Assembly (NCBI RefSeq): GCF_000346465.2
Contig: NC_034013.1
Coordinates: 10,432,864 to 10,496,863, forward strand
Length of the DNA: 64,000 nucleotides
Source: Prunus persica
Lineage: Eukaryota; Streptophyta; Magnoliopsida; Rosales; Rosaceae
Direction of reading: 5' to 3'
The first letter of the stretch is position 1, and the number at the start of each line of letters is the position of its first letter. Shown piece after piece: positions 35,691 to 47,785 of this stretch. A program made the position numbers and the translations under genes. The notes beneath the pieces are model-generated. The model was not told the DNA's origin. It did not search any database and was given only the letters and a program-made list of their open reading frames with translations.

Positions 35691-38132
35691 TCACGCCCAA
35701 CAAACAACAAACGAACGAACGAACGCTACTCTCTCAGCCTCTGATCGTCGATCTTCGACTCTCTCTCTCTTATCGCAGCCAAGAGCAACGCCATCGCGGT
35801 AAACGAGAGTATGAAATTTCCATTTGTTTAATTTCTCATGAATCACGTACTGGGAATTGTGCATAATCCAAGAAATTTCAATTGGATTAGGTCTGCGTAT
35901 GTTCATGGACACGGGAGAATTTTCTGACAAACTAGGTGTAGAATTGTAGCAACTTTTTATCTACTTGGAGCTTAATCGCCCTCTAGATTTGAGCGGGGAT
36001 GAAAGATTGGAAGTTTCTGATAAAAGCATGTTTACTAGCTTAAACTGATTAAATAAAGAGTTCCCAATTTGAAATCTTGTAGGAACTTGATTTTGCAGCA
36101 GTTGTTTATTTGTTTTTCCATATTGGTTGATAGATATGATGAATTCTAAGTAGACGTTGTGATGCGGACATCCATGACAAACCTTTTAAGGTTTATCAAC
36201 GAAGGGGGAACGATCAACCAGTCCAACATTATCGTTATGGTTGGGTTGGAATTTTAGTTTTCCAGATTTCACTAGTATTTATTTTCCAAGTTTCAGTAGG
36301 ATTTCTAGTTCCCTAATTTATCTAGGTTAGAATTTCTGTTTTAGCAAGGGATTTTTATCCTATTGTCTCTAGGTTTTGGTTTGCCATAAATACCCCTCCC
36401 ATGTAATACATTATGCAAAGTTGAGTTATTGATTAAAGTTTAGAGATTGGAGAGTTCTGGGCCAAGGTCTGGTGTGAAGCCACATGAGTGATTCCAGACC
36501 TATTTTATTGTTCTATTTTCTGTTTTCCTTTGTTTCACTTCGTCTAATCTACATAAAGCTATAATTCACCCATATCCTACATCACATTGTTAATTGCAGA
36601 TGTCACTAAAAGAAAGCTTAGAAAGATTTAAGAAGCAGCAAGAGAAGTGCCAGACAACCCTTTCCAGCATTGCCTCTACCAAGGCTGCGGCAGCTCCGAG
36701 ACCCGCTCCTGCAGCAGCTAGGGCTCCTCCTCCAGCTGTCAAATTTTCAAATGATACAGAGAGACTCCAACACATTAATAGCATCCGGAAAGGCCCTGTT
36801 GGAGCTCAGATCAAGCGTGTTATAGACCTGCTGTTGGAGGTTCAAACTAAACCCACATTTCCCATTCTTTCCTTAATGTAAATGATTATTATATTGTTTT
36901 ATCAGTCACAATGGTTCATAATTAAGTGGTGTGTGCACTTTAAAGCCTGAAAGGAAATGACTTTGAGGTTCCCATAGTTGTAAACTTGTGTTTGTTTTGT
37001 GTTGGAGATATACACAGCAAGGAAAATTGTAGATGTATTTTTATATACAGATGCAAGTTGTGTTCATATTTTTATAATGATGTTGAACTCTTAGGTGAAT
37101 ATATACTATCCCACTTTAATAGTTTGGAACCAGTTTTGTGGTTAAAGATTTTAGATTCGTGACGGGTTCAATTGGAGTAATTAGAAAGGGGCTAAAATTG
37201 GTAGCAAATCTGGAATTGAGTTGGAGTAGTTTTGTGCTCTCCTTTTAATATCTTTTACTCTTCCCTCCCTTCCCCTGCTAACTTTGCTAGGACCATCTAG
37301 TGACTATGAATCTCTGTGTTTACATATTTTTGCAGACAAGGCAAGCCTTTACGCCAGAGCAAATTAATGAAGCATGTTATGTTGATGCGAATGCTAACAA
37401 AGCTGTCTTTGACAGTCTGAGGAATAACCCAAAAGTTTATTATGATGGGAGGCGCTTCTCTTATAAGGTAACTTTGGATTGTATCTACCTGCATGCTACA
37501 GTAGACTAGCATGTGTTTTATCAATTGAAGTATTGATAGCTTTTTTGTTTATCACATCCATGAAGGATGTATTTTTACTTGTATTTTTTTATATGTAGTC
37601 CAAGCATAATGTCACGGATAAAAACCAGCTTCGTTCTTTAATACGGAAATATCCAGAGGGCATAGCTGTCATTGATCTCAAGGATGCATACCCGAATGTG
37701 ATGGACGATTTGCAGGTAAATGATTATTAACTGAATAAATTTCTGAATTACTATGTCTCTTACAATAAAATATTAATAAGGAAAATTATTTTTTAGGCTT
37801 TGAAAGCTGCAGGTGACATCTGGCTGCTTTCAAACTTTGATTCACAAGAGGACATAGCATATCCAAATGACCCCAGGTTGCCTGCGATGAATGTTGATGA
37901 TGAGCTAAAGGTGCTCTTTAGGTCGATTGAATTACCTCGTGATATGATTGACATTGAGAAAGAACTCCAAAAGAATGGGATGAAGCCGGCAACGGATACT
38001 GCAAAGAGGAGGGCCTTGGCTCAGAGTCAAGGCATTCCTAACAAAGCCAAACCCAAGAAGAAGAAGCACGAGATTAGCAAGAGGACAAAGCTTACAAACG
38101 CCCATCTTCCAGAGCTATTTTCCAGACCCTAA
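35690..38132 (+). CDS. transcription initiation factor TFIIE subunit beta
   Basis: A non-coding leader exon (about 35690-35804, donor GTAAACG) is followed by a leader intron to 36598 and the coding exons 36600-36839, 37336-37467, 37599-37715 and 37797-38132. The product is 274 residues. Recognisable family features are the start MSLKESLERFKKQQEKCQTT, an Ala/Pro-rich linker, the winged-helix core TRQAFTPEQINEACYVDANA and NPKVYYDGRRFSYKSKHNVT, and the Lys-rich basic C-terminal end (KAKPKKKKHEISKRTKLTNA). TFIIE beta joins TFIIE alpha in recruiting TFIIH to the RNA polymerase II preinitiation complex in the nucleus. Length fits plant homologues. The first coding donor is GTTCAA, a weak but usable site. 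The leader intron contains a solo LTR that abuts its 3' splice site. Confidence 0.9.
36160..36584 (+). mobile_element. solo LTR in the leader intron of the TFIIE-beta gene
   Basis: A 425-base segment with TG...CA termini. The flanks CGTTG (36155-36159) and CATTG (36585-36589) match at four of five bases, as expected for an old target duplication. An LTR-type TATA box, CCATAAATACCCC, lies near 36384-36396. No internal domain. It ends 15 bases before the coding exon. Confidence 0.65.
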
Positions 38133-41100
38133 AAAGTTAGGTGAAGCTGTTATGCGAAAGGTCTGCAAGATGTTATGGATGTAAGCAGATTGTACAAAAC
38201 ATATTGGAAGACGTATAAGATAGCCCGAAAATGTACTTGAAATATCCCCTATGTTTTTAGCTCCAAAATGCCAGTTTGAGGATTGAATTTGTTCTTATCA
38301 AATGCTATGATTTAGGAACCTGAAATTTCTACTCCTACGTTTCAGTTAGTTTATACATTTCAGCATTCAATTTCATGCAAGCCACACAACCAAAAGACTG
38401 GAATGCTTTATTATTTTGTTGAGATATGATATATGATGACATTCAATAGAAAAATGTCCATTAGACAAGCTTCCTAAACAAACTCAGCCATCTTCATCAG
38501 CTTCCACTAATCAAAGCTGAAGAGCTGACGAGCTATATCTTGTAACAAAAATTAAAGTTGGAAGTTTTATGGCACATTACTAGTTTGGTCTAGCTGCCCT
38601 TAATCTCCACTAAAAAAGAAGGTGGAAGTTTTAAGAGGCATCGGCCATACCTTAACTCAGCACATTTTTATTTCTATTTAATTTATATTCTTTATGATTC
38701 TTTTTTTCAATTTTTATGATTGTTAAGTCCAATATCACACTGAACTTATGTTAGGAAAATGTGAATTCGTATTTACACAAGAGGGTATTTTGGTAAATGT
38801 GGATAGCTAAGCGCCAATTTAAAACCCACAAATTAAAAGTCTGGTTTTTTTCCTTGTCCACCCATTTTATATATAAAATAAAATAAAAGGTGCACACAGG
38901 CACAGCAAACAGAAAGGAGTTTTGCTTAGGCATTTCAACTTGAAGACGCAATTTATGCTTTTACTACGCTTTCTTTTGATTATGAAGAGTTGGAAATACC
39001 ACAATTGAAGAAGTAAATTATGCGAATAATGTCCTTATCAAGGAACATTATTAAATTGAGTGACGACTTGAATTTGCAATCTATTGCGTACCAGCCAGGC
39101 ACAATCAAAATGACTGTTGTAGAATACGTTATTCACCATCGGAGAAGTACGTAAATCACATTATACTAGAGTTGCTAATTTTTGGACAGCTGAAGTTACA
39201 ATTGATGATCCTTCTAGTCCGGAAGTTCTGGAGCTTAGAAAATGTCTAAGGTTGCTTTGTTCATCAGAAAAAAAAAAAAAAAAAAGGAAAAGACCTTTAT
39301 AGACGTACGTATTCAGGCCTAACACAAGCTATCTGCCGCAACAAAAGGAAATAGTCTACAAAAACAAGCTTTATTTACAGCATGTCCACATTTATAGTTC
39401 AGACATTATTACACTCACAAAATGCACATTAACACATTTATAGATCAATGCACCCTACAGATGATCCAACCAGCCCTTTTACTTGTCCTGGTAGGACTAA
39501 TTACAAGGTTGTGCTCAGCCCTTTAAATACTATATAGGTTGTGTAGGAAGATTGTACAAATACGGATCATTAGTAAGTTTTGGGCATTACAAGAGTTCGA
39601 CTTTCACTATCCTCTTTTTAAATAAAGAAAATATTTCAAATTCAGAAATTTAATTAGTTGGTTGGAACAGTATATTTGGAACAAAATAAATACATTTTTG
39701 TGTGTGTCAAAGTTAGGAACGGGGAGGGGAGAAGCTCACATACGGAGATACTATGGGGGTTTGAATCCAGGACCTCTTGGAAGCACATCAAAGACCTGGG
39801 TCAATTCAACAAACATTTTATTTCAGATGATTGATTATGTCAAATTAAAAATATTACATTAAGTATATATATATATATATTATACACCAATGCAACTCGC
39901 TAAAATGTTAGCAAAGAAATGTTAATTAATGTATATGTTGACTGAAAATAATTTCTTGAAGTACCTTTCTTTGCTTCTATGTCTCTCAATATCATCCAAA
40001 CTCATGTTCAATAACTTTCACATGGTCCTTGAGTTTGGTCTTTGAGAATCTCACATGAGAGAAAAGAGAGCAAACATGAACTAAGAACGACCTCCCAGAA
40101 GAACATACGCCTGGAAGAAATTCTGGCAAGTCATCCTCGGATATCTACTCTCCTATCTCTTCATGCAAGACACCATTTCACTGCCCCATTTCATTACTTT
40201 CAAGCAATCCAATTTAAATAGACAAGCTTCCTTAACGAATTCAGCCTCCTTCATCAGCTTCCGCTAATCAAAGCCGAAGAGTTGACGAGCTACATCTTGT
40301 AACAAAAAAGTTGGAAGTTTTAAGAGGCATCAGTTGTACCTTCACTCAACACATTTTTATTTTTATTTAATTTGTCTTCTTTATGATTTTTTTTCATTTT
40401 ATTTTTATGATTGTTAAGTCCAATATCACACAACTTATTTTAAGCAAATGTGAATTTGTATTTTGGTAAATGTGGATAACTAAACGCCAATTAAAACCCA
40501 CAATTTAAAAGTTCGGTTTTTTTTCCTTGTCCAGCCATTTTATACTGGAGGAGATCGCTCCCCTTATTTTGATTGATAAGTACTAAGAACCCCCAACTAT
40601 GTCTCTTTTGTCCCAAGCACGGTCTCGGGATTAAAAATGACTGAGCTAACTTTCATGCCAATTTTTTCAACCAAAAAGTTTTTATTGAAATTTCGATAGA
40701 GTATATTTTGTTTTTATGATACTTTCCTAATTGTATATAACAAGCATATCAACCAATGAATTAGGTACTAATAACTTAATAACACAAATTTCATTATATA
40801 TATATATATATATCTATATATTGCTCCAGACCTTGGAAAATTTCTATGATTTTGGAGAATATTCATATGCTGAACCGATATTGTGAGATCATTCATTATC
40901 AGCATATTTCCAGATAGGCATGTCCCAGACATAAGAAATATATTAAAAATCATAAAAATACATCATGAACTCATTATGACATTCTATTCCCCCAAAAGCT
41001 CTAAAAAGCTTATTTTGACTTAGAAAAATTAAAAGTGACAACAAAAACCCAAAGAACAAATAAAAACCTAAACCATATAAGGACACTTCAAATTTGTTTC

Positions 41101-41495
41101 TATCAATATAAGGACCAGCTACAAAGAACAAATAAAAACCTAAACCCAGTCTAATATTAAGAAGTCCATAAGGCATATGACAATTTGACTCGTCCGTGGA
41201 GTTTTTTGGGTTACATATCAAACAAAATATTTATTTATTTATTAAGAATATATGCTTTATTCAAACACTATAAGATTATATAGCCGAGAGGGGATGAAAA
41301 CATCCAAAACCAAACGTGACAACCAGGAATAAGAGCATGATCTAAAAAGATTTGCGCTTGAAACAATCACGATGAAACAAAAAAAGAGAAAAGAACACTA
41401 ATACCCAAAACCAAAAAAAAAAAAAAAATGGATCCGTGATGGAGCAATTGTGGCCTTGTTAAAATCATGCCTCTAAAAAAACCCCCCCAAATTGA
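38133..41495. other. gene-poor spacer made of dispersed local duplicates
   Basis: No intact gene. Pieces recur elsewhere in the window. 38530-38890 and 40200-40560 resemble each other and 49315-49650, the promoter of the A/B-barrel gene. 39009-39440 resembles 56078-56455. A thaumatin tail relic is annotated separately. The rest is AT-rich. Confidence 0.6.
39448..39528 (+). pseudogene. relic of a thaumatin-like gene C-terminus
   Basis: One frame reads PTDDPTSPFTCPGRTNYKVV then LSP, matching the last segment of PR-5 proteins, as in the [20 protein letters not shown] of gene copy 1. The final Cys of FCP is replaced by Ser and no upstream body is present. It indicates that an additional thaumatin-like gene once lay here or was copied in. 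Confidence 0.7.
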
Positions 41496-43250
41496 CGAAA
41501 AATCCGGTTAATATCTTCTTTGGATATGTTGAAACTAACAAATTAATATCTATAAAGTATGAACTAAAGTAACTAGGAGGGTTCTCTTTTCATTTTTTCT
41601 TTTGTTAAATAGTATCGCCGCGCGGTTATACCTTTTAAATATAATGTATTTAAATAGTATAGCAGTGCAGCTATACAATGATTTCTTTTTTACAAACATA
41701 GTAGATCCGGGCGGTTATACTACGATTGTGTTTTTAAAAATAGTATAGCCGCCCGGCTATACTATTTTGACACATAGCTACTAATTGTTGGATGATCACG
41801 GCTATACGCCGTGTTTTTAATTTTTTTAAAATAGATTTGTTTTGATACGTGGCGCCTAATTGATGGGGTCCTCCCTTTTTATATAAAAAATAGTATAGCC
41901 GCCCGGCTATACCCAGTTTTCTTTTAGTTTTTTAGAAAGTACAGCCACCCACAGCTGTTCTTGTTTTTTTAATAGTAAATGATATCACCGTGCGGCTATA
42001 CTCGATTTTTTTCCTAATTTTTTTTAAAGAAAATAATAGCTAGTCGGCTTTACTAGTTTTTTTTTATATATATAATTGTCTTTAATAAATAGTATCGACG
42101 AGCGGCTATAGTGGCCGATTAAGAATAATATATGTTATAAAAATTATATTAAAATTTTATATAGTGGCCAATTAATATCTACTTTGCATATGTTGAAACT
42201 AGAAAATTAATATCTATAAAGTACAAACTAATGCAACTATAGGGGTCCTTTATTTTTTAATTAAATAGGATAGCCATTTGGCTATACTACGATTTTGTTT
42301 TTAAAAAAAATACTATAGCCGGGCGGCTATATTTGTTTTTGAGACGTCATGCCTAATCGCTACAGGGTCCTTTTAAAAAAAAATAAAAAATAGTACGGCT
42401 GCACGGCTTATACTCCGTTTTTTTTTCTTTTATAAATAGACTTTTTTTTTACACGTGGCGCCTAATCGTTGGGGATACTCGATATTTTTCTAATTTTTTT
42501 TATAAAAAAAAAATAGTATACCCTGCGGGTTTACTGGTACTCATAGGCAGTGGCTTGGTTAAGGGAACCCACCAGAGCCGTAGCGAAAGCGAGTCTTTTT
42601 TTAAAATTGTCTTTAATAAATAATGTAGACTATCGGCTATAGTATTTTAAATATGTGTGTGTATATATATATATATATATCACGTTTTAAAAAAGCAAAT
42701 GTACAATAGTCGTATTGTACATGTATGTACATATTTATAATGTTTTATATACGTATTTTTTATAAAATTTTCAGCAAAACACACAAAATTCACGTATTGT
42801 ACAAATAATTGCCACATATTATAGAATAAGAATAATACATGTTATAAAAATTATATTCAAATATTATATAGTGGCCAATTAATATCTACTTTGGATATGT
42901 TGAAACTATCAAATTAATATCTATAAAGTATAAACTAATGCAACTAGGAGGGTAGTTTTTTTCTTATTTTCTATACCCTTTAAATATAATATTTTTAAAT
43001 AGTATAGCCGTGCGACTCTACTGCAATTGTTTTTATTTAAAAAAAATAGTATATCTGCATGGGTATACAATTTTTTACACGTGGCGCCTAATCGATTGAG
43101 AGTCTTTTTAAAAAAATATAAAAAAATAGTGCAGCTGCATAGCTACACTCCGTGTCTTTTTTTTATTATTAAAAATAGACTTGTTTTGACACGTGGCGCC
43201 TAATCGCTAGAGGAACCTTTGTTAGGAAATTTCATAGAAGAAAACCAATC
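41496..43250. repeat. array of short palindromes in ~0.7-kb higher-order repeats
   Basis: Imperfect copies of a palindrome of the type AGTATAGCCGCCCGGCTATA recur about a dozen times. The best copy, 41736-41767, is a perfect inverted repeat with 15-base arms around CC. Several are followed by a phrase like ACGTGGCGCCTAATCG (near 41842, 42453, 43080, 43193). A longer phrase containing ATATGTTGAAACTA...AATTAATATCTATAAAGTA recurs near 41525, 42187 and 42896, defining three higher-order units of about 0.66-0.71 kb. No open frame, LTR or terminal repeats are seen. Confidence 0.75.
42545..42597 (+). other. fragment resembling plastid 23S rRNA (nuclear plastid insertion)
   Basis: The stretch containing GGCAGTGGCTTGGTTAAGGG and GCCGTAGCGAAAGCGAGTCT is GC-richer than its surroundings. 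It agrees, from memory, with a conserved part of the chloroplast 23S rRNA, apparently with one mismatch. It is about 50 bases long and embedded in the palindrome array. Confidence 0.6.
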
Positions 43251-45219
43251 GATTATACCGTTTGTTCAAGCCTTGTGGATGTAGGTGAGCAAAGCCATGT
43301 GTTGGAAACTTACATAATATACACTAAATCAAAGTATTATTTGTTCAATTTTCTTTGTTAGGTTTTATCTTCATGATATGTAGAAGTTGAATTTTTGTGT
43401 TTAGTGTAGAAGTTCTTGATTTTTCAGACATAGAGAATCAATCCCTGTCTCGTTTACAACAAAAAAAAGTGATATGTTTGATTTCATATTCATAGTAATC
43501 AAATCAATCCTTATCTCGATTAAATTAATTGTTATAGTAATCAATCCTAGCTATAGGAATCAACCTTCTGATTTCAAAGGAATCAAACCCAGCCATAGGA
43601 ATTGATGCTGCAATTGGAGAAGTGGAGAAGACGCTCGCTGGCTCACTCGAATATTTGGGCAGTTTTTAATTTTTTTTTTAATTTTTAAAATTGTCAAATA
43701 AAAAAGTAAACAAAATTAACTTTCTGTTATGTTAGTTAACACGTGTCAGTAAATTAGAGACTGAACATGGAATAGTATTTGCCATGGCAAGCCCCAACTA
43801 CTAAAAACACATTTTGCTGGAGGGGGCTAAGGCAGCTACTATTCACGTGAATAGTGGCTGCCCTAAAACTCATCTTGCCATAGCAAGGGGCAACTAGTGG
43901 AAATGCTCTTATGGATGGATTTTTTTATCAGTAAATTGACGAACCGATTGAACCGGCTGGTTGTCTATCGTGTGCCTTGTCATCACCATTACTGGGTGGG
44001 AAAAAAAAAAAAGAAAAAAAAAAAAGGAGCCATAAGGGTGACACTAAACCTGCCTTCTTCTGTATAGGAATGACATAAAGTCATGGACAGAAAACGTATG
44101 GTGGACTTTTTTCATCGGGCATTGAACGACTGAAACGTATTGACCTGACTAAGACAGCACTAGGCAGGGCCAGCGGTGATGGGATGTACCTATAGGAAAA
44201 TGAGTTTAAAGCCAAGGGACACTGCGGAACTTGGCTAGAAGGGTCGACCGAACCTCTTAGTATTGGGCCTTAATTGGCTCAGTAGTGTTATGGTTCAAAT
44301 AAAATATAATATTATTCAAAGAATTATTGATGAGAAATATAATTTTTATTCATAAAAAAAATGCTGTTAATGCGCTTGTTGTAACGGTCCTTTTAACCTA
44401 GTTGGAATACAAGTTGTTCATAGATATAATGACCTCTAGGGGCAAAAAAATAACTTTGATAATCAATCTCAACAATGCCACTGACGATTATCGCTCCATC
44501 GTATGAGTTCAATCCTTATCCAAAAAATAAAAAATAAATCGTATGAGTTCAATTATTTATTTATTTTGGGTCGAAGAGTTCAAATTCTATGGTATACCCA
44601 CGGGAGAGATACCAAAATTAGAAGCTTTGTTGCACCGCGCTCATTGACTTGAATTTATGTAAAGGGCAGATATTTTTTATGTTGATAGTTATCCTGTGGT
44701 TCAGTCGTGCAATCCAATGGTTCAGAACTTCGTCCATGGAATATATAATTATTATTTCATCAATGCCATAAAAAATAGATGAATATCTGAACGGTAGCTA
44801 GTTGGGTCGGGGTAATATTATAAATTAAAGGTGAGCGGGAGATGCACGGCCATCGCACGGCCAACCCGACACATCCTATTTCTTTGTTTGTTTTTTTGAA
44901 TTGGAAATGCGTGTTCGACAAAAAAAAGAAAAGAAAAAAGAAATGGAAAATGCAATGGGATATTGTAAATAATAATGATCTCCTTCTTTTTTTAAAATGG
45001 TGGGTAGGGTAGGGTAGGGTTTAGGGTTGGTTTGTATAATAAGAGGCGAGGGAGAGCATGGCCCAACCCACCGACACTTAATTTTTTGCCTTTTGCGTGA
45101 AAATAGCATTCACTGAATAGTAAATGCGCGGACAACCGTTCAAATCGGTTGGTCAATTAAGATATCAATTAAATTCCTAAAAATACTAAGCCTTATTTTT
45201 AGGGATTAACCTTTTCATA
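43251..45219. other. intergenic sequence
   Basis: AT-rich with A-tracts (43990-44030) and a simple GGGTA repeat near 45000-45020. A hairpin-like candidate element at 43780-43911 is listed separately. No gene recognised. Confidence 0.5.
43780..43911. mobile_element. candidate hairpin-type MITE remnant
   Basis: The central near-perfect palindrome GGCAGCTACTATTCACGTGA...GGCTGCC (43831-43862) is flanked by TTGCCATGGCAAG on the left and TTGCCATAGCAAG on the right. The right edge GTGGAAATGCTCTTA resembles common plant MITE ends. The target duplication is not clear. Confidence 0.35.
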
Positions 45220-45224
45220 AGTGC

Positions 45225-45497
45225 ACCACATACAAGTCTCAATTCTCAATTCTCAATTCTCTCTCTCCCAACCAAGTCTCGATTATATCTCCCAACCGTC
45301 TGTTCTTCTCTTCCTCTCCATAATCTTTCCTCAGCTAGAACCCTCGCGATCTTTCTCCCTCCTCTCCGCCCTTGCCTCTCTTTTGCTCTCCCTGTCCCTT
45401 CTCACCCCAAGCACCAGAACCCTCTCGATTATCACCCTTCGCTCTCCATCGCTCTCCCAACCTCGGTTCTCTCTATCCCAACCAAGCCTCGATTATA
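45225..45497 (+). repeat. pyrimidine-rich repeat bordering the assembly gap
   Basis: The phrase CCCAACCAAGTCTCGATTAT at about 45267 recurs as CCCAACCAAGCCTCGATTAT at about 45477, directly before the Ns. This suggests a tandem repeat with a period near 210 bases. CT-rich throughout, possibly a transcribed leader, but no gene can be assigned. Confidence 0.55.
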
Positions 45498-45879
45498 NNN
45501 NNNNNNNNNNNNNNNNNNNNNNNNNNNNNNNNNNNNNNNNNNNNNNNNNNNNNNNNNNNNNNNNNNNNNNNNNNNNNNNNNNNNNNNNNNNNNNNNNNNN
45601 NNNNNNNNNNNNNNNNNNNNNNNNNNNNNNNNNNNNNNNNNNNNNNNNNNNNNNNNNNNNNNNNNNNNNNNNNNNNNNNNNNNNNNNNNNNNNNNNNNNN
45701 NNNNNNNNNNNNNNNNNNNNNNNNNNNNNNNNNNNNNNNNNNNNNNNNNNNNNNNNNNNNNNNNNNNNNNNNNNNNNNNNNNNNNNNNNNNNNNNNNNNN
45801 NNNNNNNNNNNNNNNNNNNNNNNNNNNNNNNNNNNNNNNNNNNNNNNNNNNNNNNNNNNNNNNNNNNNNNNNNNNNNNN
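45498..45879. other. assembly gap (Ns)
   Basis: 382 undetermined bases. Open frames running through it are meaningless. Sequence from about 45890 resumes with similarity to the 5' flank of the CLE gene near 53520. Confidence 1.
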
Positions 45880-45889
45880 CTACTAGTTT

Positions 45890-46832
45890 ATCTCATGTTT
45901 AATAAATTTCAGTATCTCTTACGACGACAATTAATTCTACTACTGAAGTGACATAAAATGCCTGTTCATCATTGCGTATTTGCGAAAAACGTCCTTTAAA
46001 ATACCCAAACGTAGAAAATTCATCTTGCATTTGTCATCTCTTTCTGCAGTTTTATGCATGTAGCCGTCCCCAACTATACTAATCGAAGCTGGTCTTCTTG
46101 CAGGTCATTGCAGAAAGCTGAGCGTGAATAGATGTATATATGCATGTTTTTGAACTTCTTCTTAATCGAAGATTGTTGCAGCCTTGCAGGTCATTACAGA
46201 ATGCTGAGAGCGTGAATAGATGTACAGATGCATGTTTACCGATGCATGTTTTTGAACATTACAGAATGCTGAGAGCGTGAATAGATGTACAGATCCATGT
46301 GATTGTACCCAATGAAGTGTTAATGTGAAGTGTTAATGTGAAAAACGGTTTCTGATGGGCTGTGGGAAGTTGACTTAAACATTAATTGTTTCTTTCTATG
46401 CAGATATTAGTTCATAGTTTTGTTTGTGCTGTGGTTATTGGTGAGTACTTGAGGTGCGGCACTTGGTACAAGATACCACTGACACGTGACATCCACGTTC
46501 TGTGTTCTTAGGGTTTTGCTTGCTGCATCACCATCACGTGTTTTGGCTTCTAAGCTATTGATCTAATTCTAATTGGATATCAAATGATGACTAATTATCT
46601 TCCAGCAGGATTATTAGTAACAAGTTATACCATATATACACACAAACACAACCACCCAAATGTGAGCTCCCATTGATCGTTCATCATTCTTCCAATGACA
46701 AAATAATAGGCTCGTCAAGAAGGAAAATTTAATGAAAAGTTGATTAATGTAAAGAGAAGTTAGAACGAAACAGGTCTGTTGTTGTAAGCAAGTTGTAAGG
46801 ATGGATGAGAAAATGGATTATAATTAGGTTAG
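45890..46832. repeat. duplicate of the CLE upstream region (53520-54484)
   Basis: Colinear with 53650-54484, including TGCGTATTTGCGAAA, TTCATCTTGCATTTG, the AATTAATTGTTTC stretch and the CACGTGTTTTGGCTTCTAAG phrase. It contains its own short internal duplication (46190-46300), the phrase ACAGAATGCTGAGAGCGTGA being present twice. No gene. Confidence 0.75.
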
Positions 46833-47732
46833 ATAAGCGAAAACCCAGCATTAAAAAAAAATAAAAAACATGCACATGATTGTATTTCAAACTAACTGAA
46901 ACAAACAAGATATTGAAAACCTAGAAGATACTAGCTGACATCCTAAATACTAATAAAACAAATATGGGAAATTTAAATGATCAAAACCAGAAATCTCTAC
47001 GATTCAGGTATTGACTGCCATGTCTAGTAAAAATTCCAGAAATCTGAAATCTACAATTGACTTAATTATTTATTTCATCAATGGTTGGATTGGACCATGA
47101 AAAGAGAGCAAGCTTTAAGAAACTTCAACTTGTAAACTGTACGAGTTCGATAGAGTTGAGGCTTCCTGGAATGCATCTCCTTAACATTCATTTTCATTTC
47201 ACGAAGAACATGATCGAGGAGGGATGTTACCATTCCAGTTGTACAGAAAACAATAACGTGAAAGGTACAACGTTAGGCCTTTTTCGTCCACAGAAAAAAA
47301 AAAAAAAAAACTATAACATGAAACCTTGTAATCAGGTGATTGCGATCAGAAGCTGGTGGACTATTTGAAAATACAATTCATGTGGTTCAACAAGACACGA
47401 CTGCTTAACCTGCACTCACAAGTAGAGATGGATTTCATGACTCCAATTGTCATATTTTATGCTTCACGTATTATCAGAACCATTTCAACCATATATAATA
47501 AAGTAATTAAAAAGATGTACACCAAAACTGTTTCACATTAAGAGGCTGAACAGAGATGTGAAAGCAAGATTCATAATAATTGCTATATTGGAAACTACAC
47601 CAACTGGTCAATGTTATATACCTTATCATGAGTTTCAACACAACCTTAACCCACTGTGTCAACAAAATCATGGTCCTTTTTCAAGACAAGCTGCGATGTT
47701 CGGCGCACCTGCATATTCACAATCAAGTAAAA
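46833..47732 (-). pseudogene. deleted duplicate of the DEAD-box helicase gene
   Basis: 46833-47140 matches intron sequence at 57845-58150. From 47141 it matches 59317-59953, so about 1.17 kb including exon 9 is missing at the join. Remnants of helicase exons 8 (partial), 7 and 6 are recognisable, for example the minus-strand frame around CTTGAGTTGAACC and the VKQSCLVEPHELH-type region. Point changes and the missing exons make it non-functional. It ends about 50 bases before the F-box gene. Confidence 0.8.
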
Positions 47733-47785
47733 CTTGAAAATTTTGGCTATTTTTGATAAAAACTTGAAAATTTGCTTAAGGACCT

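Noticed and set aside
42545..42597. Functional rRNA or ncRNA gene
   Set aside because: Only about 50 bases of a plastid-type rRNA are present, so it is a transferred scrap.
45221..45902. Long open frames across 45221-45902
   Set aside because: They exist only because undetermined bases carry no stops.
47081..47368. 95-codon frame near the F-box gene
   Set aside because: Antisense reading of a deleted helicase duplicate. The frame spans the deletion join.
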